A DNA stretch of 64,000 nt from JAJFKX01 sp965230265 (GCA_965230265.1 OZ245999.1:930001-994000); one strand, 5' to 3'. Positions 25,415 to 35,696 are shown, numbered from the stretch's first letter. Translations and numbers: made by a program. Notes: generated by a model from the sequence alone, not told the origin.

Positions 25415-26797
25415 ATGGCGGATATTCAGCACGCATCATCGTTTTCTGAAGTTAATAAGCCACCTAGCGCCATTGAGGCCGAGCAGGCTCTGCTCGGCTG
25501 TCTACTATTAAATCCCCGTAGTTACGAACAGGTTGCTGATCGTATTGCGCCTGAGGATTTTTATCGCGAAGATCATCGCGAAATCTATGCTGCATTTATT
25601 GACCTGACCGAAAACCGGCAAAGTGGTGATGCGGTGACGGTTGCTGAGTGGTTTCAATCACGTGATAAAGCCGACATGGTGGCTGGTGGCTCGTATCTGA
25701 CCATGCTGGCCAACAATGTTGCCAGTGCGGCCAATATTATTGCTTATGCTGATATTGTCCGCGAGAAGTCAGTGCTGCGTCAGCTTATTGATATTGGCAC
25801 CGAGATAGCCGGTGATGCTTACCGTCCTGATGGTCGCGCTGCAGAAACCATTCTGGAAAAAGCCGAGCAGGAAATTTTCAAGATTGCTGAACAAGGCAGC
25901 CAACGCCGCAGCAATTTTGTACATGTCGAAAGCCTATTGAAAGAATCTTATGAGTTGATTGAAGAGCTCAGTACAAAAACAGGTGATGTGACAGGGGTGC
26001 CCACTGGCTTTACGGATCTGGATGAGAAAACCTCTGGCTTACAGCCTTCTGATTTAATTATCATCGCCGGACGCCCGGCCATGGGTAAAACCACGCTGGC
26101 GATGAATATTGCCGAAAGTGCTGCGATCCGTAATCAGGTTCCGGTTGGTGTGTTCAGTATGGAAATGTCGTCCCAGCAGCTGGTGTTCAGGTTGTTTTCA
26201 TCCTTAGGTGCCATTAACCAAAAACGCTTACGTACCGGCAAACTGGAAGATACCGACTGGGATGGTTTGAACTCGGCTTTCAGAATGCTAAAACAGGCAC
26301 CGGTTTATATTGATGAAACACCAGGTCTGTCACCGGCACAAATCAGGGCACGTGCACGCAGGATGAAACGCGAGCATGATATCGGTTTGATTGTGATCGA
26401 TTACCTGCAGTTAATGCAGGTGCCGAACAACCGCGAAAACCGGGCCACCGAAATTGCTGAAATTTCTCGAGGCTTGAAAGCGCTGGCAAAGGAACTCAAT
26501 GTCCCGGTCATAGCACTCTCGCAGCTTAATCGTGCTTTAGAGCAACGTCCCAACAAACGCCCGGTTATGGCTGATTTGCGTGAGTCGGGTTCTATTGAGC
26601 AAGATGCCGATTTAATTTTATTTATTTACCGGGATGAGGTTTATAACCCGGATACCCCATCCAAAGGCTTGGCCGAAGTCATTATCGGAAAGCATCGTAA
26701 TGGCTCTACAGGTATTCTTGAGCTGTTATTTCAGGGTGAGTTTTTGCGCTTCCAAAATTACAGTCATGCTGATGATATATACAGTAATTTGCCCTGA
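25415..26797 (+). CDS. dnaB: Replicative DNA helicase DnaB
   Basis: Hexameric 5'-3' helicase of the replication fork. The N-terminal domain (PPSAIEAEQALLGCLLLN) and C-terminal RecA-like motor are intact: Walker A GRPAMGKTTLA, Walker B IGLIVIDYLQLM, and ALSQLNRALEQR with DLRESGSIEQDAD. Its 460 residues are normal, with no intein, which dnaB genes sometimes carry. It is followed by alr, as in Pseudomonas. Confidence 0.98.
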   Translation: MADIQHASSFSEVNKPPSAIEAEQALLGCLLLNPRSYEQVADRIAPEDFYREDHREIYAAFIDLTENRQSGDAVTVAEWFQSRDKADMVAGGSYLTMLANNVASAANIIAYADIVREKSVLRQLIDIGTEIAGDAYRPDGRAAETILEKAEQEIFKIAEQGSQRRSNFVHVESLLKESYELIEELSTKTGDVTGVPTGFTDLDEKTSGLQPSDLIIIAGRPAMGKTTLAMNIAESAAIRNQVPVGVFSMEMSSQQLVFRLFSSLGAINQKRLRTGKLEDTDWDGLNSAFRMLKQAPVYIDETPGLSPAQIRARARRMKREHDIGLIVIDYLQLMQVPNNRENRATEIAEISRGLKALAKELNVPVIALSQLNRALEQRPNKRPVMADLRESGSIEQDADLILFIYRDEVYNPDTPSKGLAEVIIGKHRNGSTGILELLFQGEFLRFQNYSHADDIYSNLP

Positions 26798-26838
26798 TCA
26801 TACTGTTGTTTATATAAATCCAATTGAATTATCCAGGC

Positions 26839-27918
26839 ATGATCGGTTCCACTACTGCCATTATTGATACCCAGGCGATTCAGCACAATTTGCAGGTGCT
26901 GCGTGAGCGTGTGCCGACCAGCAAGATTGCAGCAGTCGTTAAAGCCGATGGTTATGGCCATGGCTTATTGACAGTGGCCAATGCCTTGACTACTGCCAGC
27001 CAACCAGCGGATATGCTGGCAGTATCGACAGTAGAAGAAGCATTGCGATTGCGCAACAACGGGGTTGTTGGACCGGTGCTGGTGCTGGAAGGGTTTCATA
27101 GCAACGATGAGTTAGTGGCAATACAAAAACAGCACCTGACGCCGGTGGTTTATGCCGGCCATCAGATGGATCTGTTAAACAGCAAAACATCCAGTCTGTT
27201 ACAACACGCCTGGTTGAAAATAGACACCGGTATGCATCGTTTAGGCTTTGCCCCCCAAGATGCACAGGGTTTATATCACCGGTTGCAGCAACGGGTTCAG
27301 CAGCCGGTGGTATTGATGACACATTTGGCCAATGCGGAATCACCACGTATTGATAATGAAATTCAGATACAGGCTTTTGATCAAATCGCCAGTAGCTTGC
27401 AAGCGCCACATAGTATTGCTAACTCTGCGGCCACCTGGTGTTTGCCTCAGGCCCGTCGTGATTGGGTAAGGCCAGGCATTATGCTTTATGGTGTTTCGCC
27501 ATTCTCTGGCTCAATCGGGTCAGATCACCAACTTAAACCGGCGATGTATTTACGCAGTAAACTGATTGCACTACGAGATTGTAAACCCGGTGACCTGATT
27601 GGCTACGGTTCTCGTTATCGATGCCAGAAAAACACCCGAATCGGTGTGGTCGCAATTGGTTACGGTGATGGTTACCCCCGACATGTGCCAGATGGCACAC
27701 CAGTGTGGGTGGCCGGTCAGCAATGCGGTATCGCCGGTATGCCATCAATGGATATGTTGACCATCGCCTTGCCTGAAGACAGCAATGCAAACATTGGTGA
27801 TGAGGTGGAGTTATGGGGCAGACACATCGCAGTGGAGACTATAGCGGCTGCGGCTGGGACGATTGCTTATGAACTGGTTTGCCAGGTGCAGGCACGGGTA
27901 CATTTTGAAGCGATTTAA
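26839..27918 (+). CDS. alr: Alanine racemase
   Basis: PLP enzyme that makes D-alanine for peptidoglycan. The fold-type III barrel holds the PLP lysine in AAVVKADGYGHG. The catalytic Tyr is in VAIGYGDGYPRH, and the substrate-site motif is KIDTGMHRLGF. The product is 359 residues. The ATG at 26839 (MIGSTTAIIDTQAIQHN) fits the family start; a TTG at 26824 could add five residues, and neither has a strong ribosome-binding site. Whether it is the biosynthetic or a catabolic enzyme cannot be told, but the dnaB-alr linkage suggests the housekeeping one. Confidence 0.95.
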   Translation: MIGSTTAIIDTQAIQHNLQVLRERVPTSKIAAVVKADGYGHGLLTVANALTTASQPADMLAVSTVEEALRLRNNGVVGPVLVLEGFHSNDELVAIQKQHLTPVVYAGHQMDLLNSKTSSLLQHAWLKIDTGMHRLGFAPQDAQGLYHRLQQRVQQPVVLMTHLANAESPRIDNEIQIQAFDQIASSLQAPHSIANSAATWCLPQARRDWVRPGIMLYGVSPFSGSIGSDHQLKPAMYLRSKLIALRDCKPGDLIGYGSRYRCQKNTRIGVVAIGYGDGYPRHVPDGTPVWVAGQQCGIAGMPSMDMLTIALPEDSNANIGDEVELWGRHIAVETIAAAAGTIAYELVCQVQARVHFEAI

Positions 27919-27955
27919 AGTACAGATTCCGTAATGGGTGTCGCTGCTAAAGCTC

Positions 27956-28975
27956 TTATTGGCCAGCAGATGCTTTTTTTACCGTAATATCATACTTTCG
28001 TAATAAGCCTCGGAACTGGTGATAAGTTAAGCCCAGCAGTTTGGCTGCCTGGTTTTGGTGGTAACGCGCTTCGATCAATGCCTGTTCTATACGCAGTATT
28101 TCATGAGCCTGCACTTCTGCTTGTAAATCGATAGGCCAGCTGGTTGGTGTTTCAGTTGCCGGTGTAGCAGGTGTTTGTGTATGGGTTGTGCCCGGCCGCC
28201 AGGGTGAATCGAAGGGGTCAAATTCAATTTCATTGACTGGTTCATCAGGTGCTTCCATGCGATAGACCGCACGTTCAACCACATTCTTTAATTCACGGAT
28301 GTTGCCTGGCCAGGAATAGTTTAATAAGGCTTGTTCTACTGTATGGTTAAACCCAGGGAATAAGTCGCGACCAAGCTCGCTGGACATCTTAACGGCAAAG
28401 TGATCAGCCAGTTGCAAAATATCTTCGCGCCTTGCTCGCAGTGGTGGCAGGGTGATGACATCAAACGCCAGTCTATCCAGCAGATCGGCGCGGAACAGGC
28501 CTTGTGCGGCCAGTTCGGGCAGGTCCTGATTGGTAGCTGCAATAACACGAACATCAACCTGAACTGGCCTTGAGCCGCCCACACGCTCAAAAGTACCGTA
28601 TTCAATCACTCGCAATAGTTTCTCTTGTACAGTGGCTGGCATATTGGCCAGCTCATCCAAAAACAAACTGCCCTGATCGGCTTGTTCAAAACGACCACGA
28701 CGCAGCTTCATCGCACCGGTAAAGGCTCCGGCTTCGTGACCAAACAGCTCTGACTCCAATAAACTTTCGGGCAGGGCGGCACAGTCCATTTTGATAAAAG
28801 CCTGATCCCAGCGGGGTGATAGAAAATGCAAACGCTCGGCGATTAACTCTTTACCGGTTCCACGCTCACCGATCACCAGAGCACTGCGATTCAGCAACGC
28901 CAGCCGCGAGGTTTGCTCTAATACCGCCAAAAAAGCAGGCGATGAGCCGATAAACTCTTGTTTGGGTCTGACCAT
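27956..28975 (-). CDS. pspF: Sigma-54-dependent activator, PspF-like
   Basis: A 339-residue AAA+ enhancer-binding protein with no N-terminal receiver or sensing domain, the PspF layout. The AAA+ domain has Walker A GERGTGKE (residues 36-43), the sigma-54-contacting GAFTGA (83-88), and Walker B LFLDELANMP. The C-terminal Fis-type helix-turn-helix contains NQAAKLLGLTYHQFRGLLRKY. In E. coli, PspF drives the pspABC envelope-stress operon and is held back by PspA. Here no pspA-like gene lies nearby, and the 120-base gap to radA shows no GG-N10-GC sigma-54 promoter. Its targets are therefore elsewhere, and the PspF name rests on domain layout only. Confidence 0.85.
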   Translation of the reverse strand: MVRPKQEFIGSSPAFLAVLEQTSRLALLNRSALVIGERGTGKELIAERLHFLSPRWDQAFIKMDCAALPESLLESELFGHEAGAFTGAMKLRRGRFEQADQGSLFLDELANMPATVQEKLLRVIEYGTFERVGGSRPVQVDVRVIAATNQDLPELAAQGLFRADLLDRLAFDVITLPPLRARREDILQLADHFAVKMSSELGRDLFPGFNHTVEQALLNYSWPGNIRELKNVVERAVYRMEAPDEPVNEIEFDPFDSPWRPGTTHTQTPATPATETPTSWPIDLQAEVQAHEILRIEQALIEARYHQNQAAKLLGLTYHQFRGLLRKYDITVKKASAGQ

Positions 28976-29125
28976 ATTGTTCGTTGGAGTTATTCCTATA
29001 AAAACCAGTGCAACCGCAAAGGCTGGCAGTACACGTCAGAAAAATCAGTTCCTAGTATAGCGGCTGGCGGTTTGATCTGAACCATCCATAAGTCATTGCT
29101 GCAAAAGATATGCGACAATCCAAAA

Positions 29126-30499
29126 ATGGCCAAAGCAAAAACCCAATATGTTTGTACCGAATGTGGCGCCGATTATCCTAAGTGGGCCGGTCAGTGTGGT
29201 GAGTGTGGTGTTTGGAATACGTTGCAGGAAATCCGTGTAGCACCTGCTGGCAGCGCAAAAACAGCTGCCCGCAGTGCCAGTTTTGCTGGTGCTGACAGTG
29301 CAGAAATTGTCCGTCTGGATAAGGTCACGGCAGGCAATGAGCCACGCAATACAACAGGCCTGACAGAGCTTGACAGGGTGCTAGGTGGCGGTCTGGTACC
29401 CGGCTCAGTCACGTTGATTGGTGGTGATCCTGGCATTGGTAAATCAACACTGCTATTGCAGGTTCTGGCGGCCATGTCGGCACAGCAGAACTGTTTGTAT
29501 GTCACCGGAGAAGAGTCAGCAGCGCAAGTGGCTATGCGCGCTCGTCGATTGAATTTGCCGGTAGAACAGCTGGATTGTCTAACAGAAACGTCGGTGGAAC
29601 GGATCACTAATCAGGCGACATTGACCAAGCCAAATTTACTGATCATCGACTCAATCCAAACGATTTACAGTGAGGCCCTGGAATCTGCTCCAGGCAGTGT
29701 CTCGCAAGTTCGCGATGCCAGTGCTCAGCTGGTTCGTTATGCCAAACAAACCGGCTGCGCAGTATTTCTGGTTGGGCATGTGACTAAAGAAGGGCATCTT
29801 GCCGGTCCGCGTGTTCTAGAGCATATGGTTGATACAGTCTTGTACTTTGAAAGCGACAGCGGCAGCCGCTTTCGGGTGATTCGTGCCATCAAGAACCGCT
29901 TCGGTGCAGTCAACGAGCTGGGTGTGTTTGCGATGACCGATGCAGGCTTGCGCGAAGTCAGCAATCCTTCTGCAATGTTTCTGGCCCAGCGGGAATCTGC
30001 GGTACCTGGCAGTTGCATATTGGTCACCCGTGAGGGTACCCGTCCTTTATTGGTGGAGGTGCAGGCACTGGTAGACACCAGCAGTATGGGACACCCGCGC
30101 AGGGTGGCCGTTGGCGTGGATGCGCAACGCATCAATATGTTGCTGGCTGTGCTGCATCGGCACGCCGGTATTGCGGTGCATGATCAGGATGTGTATGTGA
30201 ATGTTGTGGGTGGTTTGAGAATCAGTGAAACCGCCAGCGATCTTGCCGTGGTACTGGCAATACTCTCCAGCCTGCGCAACCGGACATTACCTGATGATCT
30301 GGTGGCATTTGGTGAGATTGGTCTTTCCGGTGAATTGCGCCCGGTACCCAATGGCGAAGAAAGAGTAAAAGCGGCGATGGGGCAAGGGTTAAAAAAAATC
30401 CTATTGCCTAAAGCCAATCAGCGTGGGTTGAAAGCATTGAAAGGCTGTCAGCTACTTGGCGCAGGAAGCCTGCAGCAGGCACTGGACCTGATCGATTAG
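29126..30499 (+). CDS. radA: DNA repair protein RadA
   Basis: RecA-like, DnaB-type helicase that helps branch migration in recombination. The N-terminal C4 zinc finger is CTECGADYPKWAGQCGEC. Walker A is GGDPGIGKSTLL, followed by the RadA-specific KNRFGAVNELGVF, and a C-terminal Lon-protease-like domain (DVYVNVVGGLRISETASD). 457 residues from ATG 29126. A TTG at 29096 would add ten residues, without support. Confidence 0.97.
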   Translation: MAKAKTQYVCTECGADYPKWAGQCGECGVWNTLQEIRVAPAGSAKTAARSASFAGADSAEIVRLDKVTAGNEPRNTTGLTELDRVLGGGLVPGSVTLIGGDPGIGKSTLLLQVLAAMSAQQNCLYVTGEESAAQVAMRARRLNLPVEQLDCLTETSVERITNQATLTKPNLLIIDSIQTIYSEALESAPGSVSQVRDASAQLVRYAKQTGCAVFLVGHVTKEGHLAGPRVLEHMVDTVLYFESDSGSRFRVIRAIKNRFGAVNELGVFAMTDAGLREVSNPSAMFLAQRESAVPGSCILVTREGTRPLLVEVQALVDTSSMGHPRRVAVGVDAQRINMLLAVLHRHAGIAVHDQDVYVNVVGGLRISETASDLAVVLAILSSLRNRTLPDDLVAFGEIGLSGELRPVPNGEERVKAAMGQGLKKILLPKANQRGLKALKGCQLLGAGSLQQALDLID

Positions 30500-30507
30500 G
30501 AGTCGCT

Positions 30508-31797
30508 ATGAATCACTTAAAGCCAGCATTGAAACGTGTGGTTACCCGTTGGCAGATTGTCGGGCTGGCCATTAATGATGTGGTTGGCAGTGGTATTTAT
30601 TTACTGCCGGCCGCAGCGGCAGCAGTATTGGGCTGGGCCAGTATCTGGGCGGTGCTGCTTGCGGGTGTTGCCGTGGGTTTGCTGGTGCTGTGTTATGCGC
30701 AGGCGGCCAGTTATTTTGATCAGCCTGGCGGCAGTTATTTATATGCTCGTGAGGCGTTCGGGTCGTTTATCGGTTTTGAGTGTGGTTGGATGACATGGCT
30801 GACCCGTATAGCCTCGGCTGCAGCCTTGAGTAATGGCCTGGCTCAGGCGATTGGGCATTTCTGGCCGTTTGCAGAAACATCTATTGGTCAGGTCCTGATT
30901 ATTGTTGCTTCGCTGGGTATTTTGACCTGGATTAATGTGATTGGCGTCAAAGCTGCTGCGCGAACCGGCGTGGTTTTTGTGATCATCAAACTATTACCGC
31001 TGGCGGTGTTTATTTTGATGGGTGCGTTTTATATTGATTGGTCTGGGGCAGAGTCAATTAATCTGCCGCCGTTGGATACTCTTGGTGAAGCAGCATTGCT
31101 ATTGCTGTTTGCCTACGCGGGTTTTGAGAATACCCCGGCTGCAGCTGGGGAGTACAAAAATCCCCAACGCGATGTGCCATTTGCACTGATTACGATGATT
31201 ATCACTATTACGGTGATCTACACATTGGTACAGCTGGTGGCTTTAGGCACCTTGCCTGGTCTGGCAGAGTCAGGCTCGCCGCTGGCAGAGGCCGCGGGGT
31301 TGTTTGCCGGTAACTGGGCGGCTTTACTGTTGACTGTCGGCGCCGCCATCTCAATTATGGGAACAAACAACAACACCATGTTGTTTGGGCCGCGTTATGT
31401 CTATGCGTTATCAGTGGATGGCTTTGGGCCGAGCGCACTGAGCCGGATACACCCGCGTTATCGGACACCAGCCGTAGCAATCATCGTACAGGGCTTGGTG
31501 GCATTGGCGCTGGCATTGTCCGGGACGTTTGTGCAGTTGGCATTGTTGTCAGTTGTTGCACGTTTGACCACCTATATTACAACCACTGCGGCATTATTAA
31601 TTTTGCAGCGACGTTATGCTGATAAATCAGGCACATTGAAGTTGGCAGGTGGACCATTGATTCCAATACTGGCTTTGATTTTGTCTTTAGGACTGCTGGC
31701 CAGCGCCACAGTGGATAATTTACTGGCTGCTTTGGTTGCACTGGCTGTAGGAGCAGTGCTTTATTTGATTCGCAGAAATGTGGATGAGAGCCACTAA
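30508..31797 (+). CDS. APC-family amino acid permease
   Basis: Inner-membrane transporter of 429 residues with about 12 hydrophobic helices. The first helix has the substrate-binding unwound segment of the family, NDVVGSGIYLLPA. GGSYLYAREAFG and FAYAGFENTPAAAGEYKNPQRDVPFAL are further APC signatures. The substrate cannot be read from the sequence. It starts eight bases after the radA stop with TTAGGAG as ribosome-binding site, so it is probably cotranscribed with radA. Confidence 0.88.
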   Translation: MNHLKPALKRVVTRWQIVGLAINDVVGSGIYLLPAAAAAVLGWASIWAVLLAGVAVGLLVLCYAQAASYFDQPGGSYLYAREAFGSFIGFECGWMTWLTRIASAAALSNGLAQAIGHFWPFAETSIGQVLIIVASLGILTWINVIGVKAAARTGVVFVIIKLLPLAVFILMGAFYIDWSGAESINLPPLDTLGEAALLLLFAYAGFENTPAAAGEYKNPQRDVPFALITMIITITVIYTLVQLVALGTLPGLAESGSPLAEAAGLFAGNWAALLLTVGAAISIMGTNNNTMLFGPRYVYALSVDGFGPSALSRIHPRYRTPAVAIIVQGLVALALALSGTFVQLALLSVVARLTTYITTTAALLILQRRYADKSGTLKLAGGPLIPILALILSLGLLASATVDNLLAALVALAVGAVLYLIRRNVDESH

Positions 31798-31917
31798 GCC
31801 TGTACAAAAGTGACTCTGGTTTTTGAGACAGCTCAAGGGTTATAGATTTTCAGGGTTGTTACACTGTGGTGTGACTAAGCAGTAGTTCTGTGGCAATCGT
31901 ATTCAGTCAGAATAGGG

Positions 31918-33192
31918 TTAACTACCGTGTTGATAGGCTTTCACCAGTACTTTACGGATGCTGTTGTCGCCAATCTCGGCGACTGTAAAAACCAGACCCT
32001 CAATTTTCAGCGCCACTTTGCCATCGGGAATTAATTCCAGTAATTCCAATAGCAAACCATTGAGAGTGGTGGCGTCGTCTGCTGGCAGGTTCCAGTCGAA
32101 CTGGCGGTTGAGCATGCGCAGTGAAGCACTGCCTTCGATCAGCCACGCGCCATCTTCCATACGGCGGACTTCTTTATTGCCTACATCGCGGGCATCGGTG
32201 GTGTAATTACCGACGATTTCTTCCAGAATATCATCCAGCGTCACTAGCCCCTGTATATCACCATATTCATCGACCACCATACCCATGCGTCTTTCCAGTC
32301 GCTGGAATTCCAGTAACTGTTGTGTCAATGAGGTGCCCTCGGGAATAAAGTAGGGCTTGCGTACCGAACGTTTGAGATCTTCAAAGTTTAAACGCCCCTG
32401 TGACAGTCGAGCCAAGACAGTGCGAATATGCAGCAGGCCGACCAGGTTATCCAGATCGTTCTCGTAGACCGGCAGGCGCGTGTATAACGATTGGGAGAGC
32501 TGCATCAGGATGGTGTTCCAGTCTTCTTTTAAATCAATACCGATGACTTCCTGACGCGGCACCATGACATCGTCTATACGACCGTGCTCCAGGTCCAGAA
32601 TATTCAGCAGCATTTGCTGGTGATCATCTGAGACATCGCGATGGCTGTCTGACACAATCGTGCGCAGTTCATCGCGTGAGAGTTGCTCCATCGTCCCTGA
32701 ACGGGCATCAACACCGAACAGGCGCAGCAGCGTGTTGGCAGTGAAGTTGATCATCATGATGATGGGGTATAGCAGCTTGAGCAGCGGCGTGAGCACAAAC
32801 GATGCCGGAAAGGCAATTTTTTCTGGAAAGACCACCGCCATTGTTTTGGGTGCCAGCTCAGCAAATATCAGCAAGACAAAAGTAAAACCGACCGCTGATA
32901 CCCAAAATGCCAGGCTGCCATCACCCAGCAGGCGTAAGGTCAGCATCGAAACGATAAAGCTGGCCAATACATTGACCAGATTATTGCCAAACAAAATCAG
33001 GCCGATCAAACGATCGGGTTTGTTCAATAGGGTTTTTGCCAACTTTGCGCCACGATGACCACTTTTGGCCTGATGCTTGAGCTTGTAGCGATTAAGTGCA
33101 ATCAGGCCGGTTTCCGAACTGGAAAAAAAGCCAGACAGGATAATCAGAATGACCAGAACCGTGAACAGAAACTGTGTTGATAACTGTTCCAT
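31918..33192 (-). CDS. CNNM/CorB-type membrane protein with CBS domains (YfjD-like)
   Basis: A 424-residue inner-membrane protein. An N-terminal DUF21 (CNNM) domain with four hydrophobic segments starts FLFTVLVILIILSGFFSSSETGLIAL. A CBS pair follows (VMVPRQEVIGIDL; GMVVDEYGDIQGLVTLDDILEEIVG), then a C-terminal CorC/HlyC domain. The family is linked to magnesium or cobalt handling. Its neighbour, ypjD, and divergent ffh reproduce the E. coli yfjD-ypjD-ffh arrangement, which supports orthology to YfjD/CorB. Confidence 0.92.
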   Translation of the reverse strand: MEQLSTQFLFTVLVILIILSGFFSSSETGLIALNRYKLKHQAKSGHRGAKLAKTLLNKPDRLIGLILFGNNLVNVLASFIVSMLTLRLLGDGSLAFWVSAVGFTFVLLIFAELAPKTMAVVFPEKIAFPASFVLTPLLKLLYPIIMMINFTANTLLRLFGVDARSGTMEQLSRDELRTIVSDSHRDVSDDHQQMLLNILDLEHGRIDDVMVPRQEVIGIDLKEDWNTILMQLSQSLYTRLPVYENDLDNLVGLLHIRTVLARLSQGRLNFEDLKRSVRKPYFIPEGTSLTQQLLEFQRLERRMGMVVDEYGDIQGLVTLDDILEEIVGNYTTDARDVGNKEVRRMEDGAWLIEGSASLRMLNRQFDWNLPADDATTLNGLLLELLELIPDGKVALKIEGLVFTVAEIGDNSIRKVLVKAYQHGS

Positions 33193-33344
33193 TTCAGTGG
33201 CTTATTGGTTTTTTTTGATGGTTTTTAATATTTGCGTTCAAGCGCTGTCAAAAAATCTATGGATTGGGATGCAGTCTGGTAGGCTTACAGTGTAGCGATT
33301 ATGCTGCCAACCTCCAAATACCAGATCAGATATAAGGGCTTCAC

Positions 33345-34166
33345 TCACGCAGACCAACTGCGGTTGAGCACAACTTCCAGCACCCATTTACTGCCGAAGT
33401 AAGCCAGGACAAGCAATGCCATGCCGGCCAGTGTCAAACGAACAGCCAATACACCACGCCAGCCTAATCGCCAGCGCCCGAATAACAGTATGCTAAAGAC
33501 CAGCCAGGATAGCATCGATAATATGGTTTTATGAACCAGGTGTTGATCGGTCCAGTCGTCGATAAACCAGATGCCGCTGATGAGTGAAACACTTAGCAGC
33601 AGTACACCAATAAAAATCAATTGAAACAGCAGCTGCTCAAGGCCTGTTAATGGTATTTTTTGCAGCAGTCGAACGGCTCGATGACGACGCAACATGGCAT
33701 CCTGAACAGCAATTTGAATAGCGATAAGCGCGCAAATGCTTAACAGCGCATAAGCCAATAACGAGCTGGTGATATGCGTTGCTGCCAATGGCCCCAGGTT
33801 ACTGAGCATTACGGGTTGCAACTCTATTAAATCCAGCAAAACCAATGACAGTGCCGCCAGAGGGTAAACCGCCAGTTCCAGCAATTCCTGTTCGCGGGCG
33901 CGGCTAATCAGCCAGTTAAAAATCACAATCAACACCGCCAGCAGAGCAAACAGATTGATGATATTGACATCAATGCTGTCAGGCAGCAGCATTTGCCGGT
34001 TAAGTGTCAACAAGTGATATACGACTGCAACTGCGGCCAATAGCAGCGGTATTATCCGTTGCCAGTTGGATGTTTTGGGTGCGTCAGGTCCATCCGGTTG
34101 TGTGTTGAAACGCGCCAACAGCACCCAGGCCAGAGCATAACAGATAATCGCGATTAGACTTGTCAT
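33345..34166 (-). CDS. ypjD: CcsA/YpjD-like inner-membrane protein
   Basis: A 273-residue, eight-to-nine-helix membrane protein of the cytochrome c assembly (CcsA) family, related to haem handlers. His residues are seen in AVVYHLLTL, AATHITSSLLAYALLS and LVHKTILSMLSWLVF. E. coli YpjD has no firmly known role. The ATG at 34166 (MTSLIAIICYALAW), with AGGATAA just upstream, is chosen over an in-frame start at 34214 that would add 16 polar residues. It lies upstream of the CNNM gene on the same strand and is divergent from ffh across about 100 bases. Confidence 0.88.
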   Translation of the reverse strand: MTSLIAIICYALAWVLLARFNTQPDGPDAPKTSNWQRIIPLLLAAVAVVYHLLTLNRQMLLPDSIDVNIINLFALLAVLIVIFNWLISRAREQELLELAVYPLAALSLVLLDLIELQPVMLSNLGPLAATHITSSLLAYALLSICALIAIQIAVQDAMLRRHRAVRLLQKIPLTGLEQLLFQLIFIGVLLLSVSLISGIWFIDDWTDQHLVHKTILSMLSWLVFSILLFGRWRLGWRGVLAVRLTLAGMALLVLAYFGSKWVLEVVLNRSWSA

Positions 34167-34268
34167 TTGTTTATCCTGCCATAACCGCGCTGTACAGTGA
34201 ATTCTGGGTTGCAAACCAATACGCCGTTATAATGTCTATTGATTTCTGATATCGCATTCATAGGCCTT

Positions 34269-35639
34269 ATGTTTCAAAATCTAACTGATCGTCTTTCCGC
34301 TACGATCCAAACTTTGCGCGGCCAGGGCAAACTGTCCGAGGACAATATGCGCGAAGCACTGCGCGATGTGCGTGTGGCATTGCTGGAAGCTGATGTGGCG
34401 CTGCCAGTGGTTAAGGATTTTATCGCTAGCGTACGCGAAAAAGCCATTGGTCAGAAAGTATTAAGCAGTCTGCAACCCGGTCAGGCACTGGTCAAGTTGG
34501 TACACCAGCAGTTGGTCCAGGTAATGGGCGAACAAACCGAGCCACTGGATTTAAAGGCATCGCCACCGGTGGTTGTGATGATGGCCGGCCTGCAGGGTGC
34601 AGGTAAAACCACTTCGGTAGGAAAGCTTTCCAAGTATCTGAAAGAAAGGGAAAAACGTAAAGTCATGGTGGTTAGCTGCGATGTTTATCGTCCGGCAGCT
34701 ATGGATCAATTAAAGCTACTGGCTGAGCAGGTTGGTGCCAGCTATTATGCAGCCTCACCTGATCAGAAGCCACATAAAATTGCAGCAGCGGCTTTAAAAG
34801 AAGCCCAACGTCAGTTTGCTGATGTGTTGATCGTGGATACTGCCGGTCGCCTGCATGTGGATGAGGCGATGATGAGCGAGGCTCGTGATATTCATCAAGC
34901 CGTTAAGCCACACGAAACCTTGTTCGTGGTGGATGCGATGACTGGCCAGGATGCTGCCAACACAGCCAAAGCGTTTAATGATGCCCTGCCATTGACCGGT
35001 GTGGTGCTGACCAAAGCCGATGGTGACGCACGCGGAGGTGCGGCATTATCGGTACGGGCGATTACCGGCAAACCCATCAAGTTTTTGGGCATGGGTGAAA
35101 AAGCCGATGCACTGGAACCGTTTCATCCGGATCGTCTGGCCTCGCGGATACTTGGGATGGGCGATGTACTTAGCCTGGTGGAAGAGGTTGAGCGTAAGGT
35201 CGATAAAAAACAAGCTGACAAGCTGGCCAATAAATTACGTCGTGGTACCAAGTTCAATCTGGAAGATTTTCGTCAGCAACTGCTGCAAATGGAAAACATG
35301 GGGGGCATGGGTGCGATGATGGACAAATTGCCAGGTATGGGGCAATTACCCGAGGCTGTGCGTCAGCGGGCTGCAGCCGGGGATGACAGCAAACGTATGG
35401 TGGCCATTATTAACTCCATGACCGCACAGGAGCGCAACTTTCCGGATGTCATTCGCGGTTCTCGCAAACGCCGGATTGCCAATGGCTCTGGAACCCAGAT
35501 TCAAGATGTCAACAAATTACTGAAACAGTTTGCGCAAATGCAAAAAATGTTCAAGAAGTTTTCCAAAGGTGGCATGGGCAAGATGATGAAAAAAATGCAA
35601 GGCCGTCTGCCCAAAGGCATGCTGCCGCCCGGTATGTAA
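34269..35639 (+). CDS. ffh: Signal recognition particle protein Ffh (SRP54)
   Basis: GTPase that with 4.5S RNA targets nascent membrane proteins to FtsY. A 456-residue product from ATG 34269 (MFQNLTDRLSATIQTLRG). It has the N domain, the G domain (G1 GLQGAGKTTSVGK, VDTAGRL, TKADGDARGGA) and the Met-rich M domain, ending MQGRLPKGMLPPGM. The start at 34239 would add ten residues not seen in the family. The rpsP-rimM-trmD-rplS operon, often next to ffh, is not here; a PhoX-like gene follows. Confidence 0.98.
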   Translation: MFQNLTDRLSATIQTLRGQGKLSEDNMREALRDVRVALLEADVALPVVKDFIASVREKAIGQKVLSSLQPGQALVKLVHQQLVQVMGEQTEPLDLKASPPVVVMMAGLQGAGKTTSVGKLSKYLKEREKRKVMVVSCDVYRPAAMDQLKLLAEQVGASYYAASPDQKPHKIAAAALKEAQRQFADVLIVDTAGRLHVDEAMMSEARDIHQAVKPHETLFVVDAMTGQDAANTAKAFNDALPLTGVVLTKADGDARGGAALSVRAITGKPIKFLGMGEKADALEPFHPDRLASRILGMGDVLSLVEEVERKVDKKQADKLANKLRRGTKFNLEDFRQQLLQMENMGGMGAMMDKLPGMGQLPEAVRQRAAAGDDSKRMVAIINSMTAQERNFPDVIRGSRKRRIANGSGTQIQDVNKLLKQFAQMQKMFKKFSKGGMGKMMKKMQGRLPKGMLPPGM

Positions 35640-35696
35640 AGCAACCATCAATCATCATCTTATAGGCTGTACGGGGCATAGCATTTTGGAGTCAGT

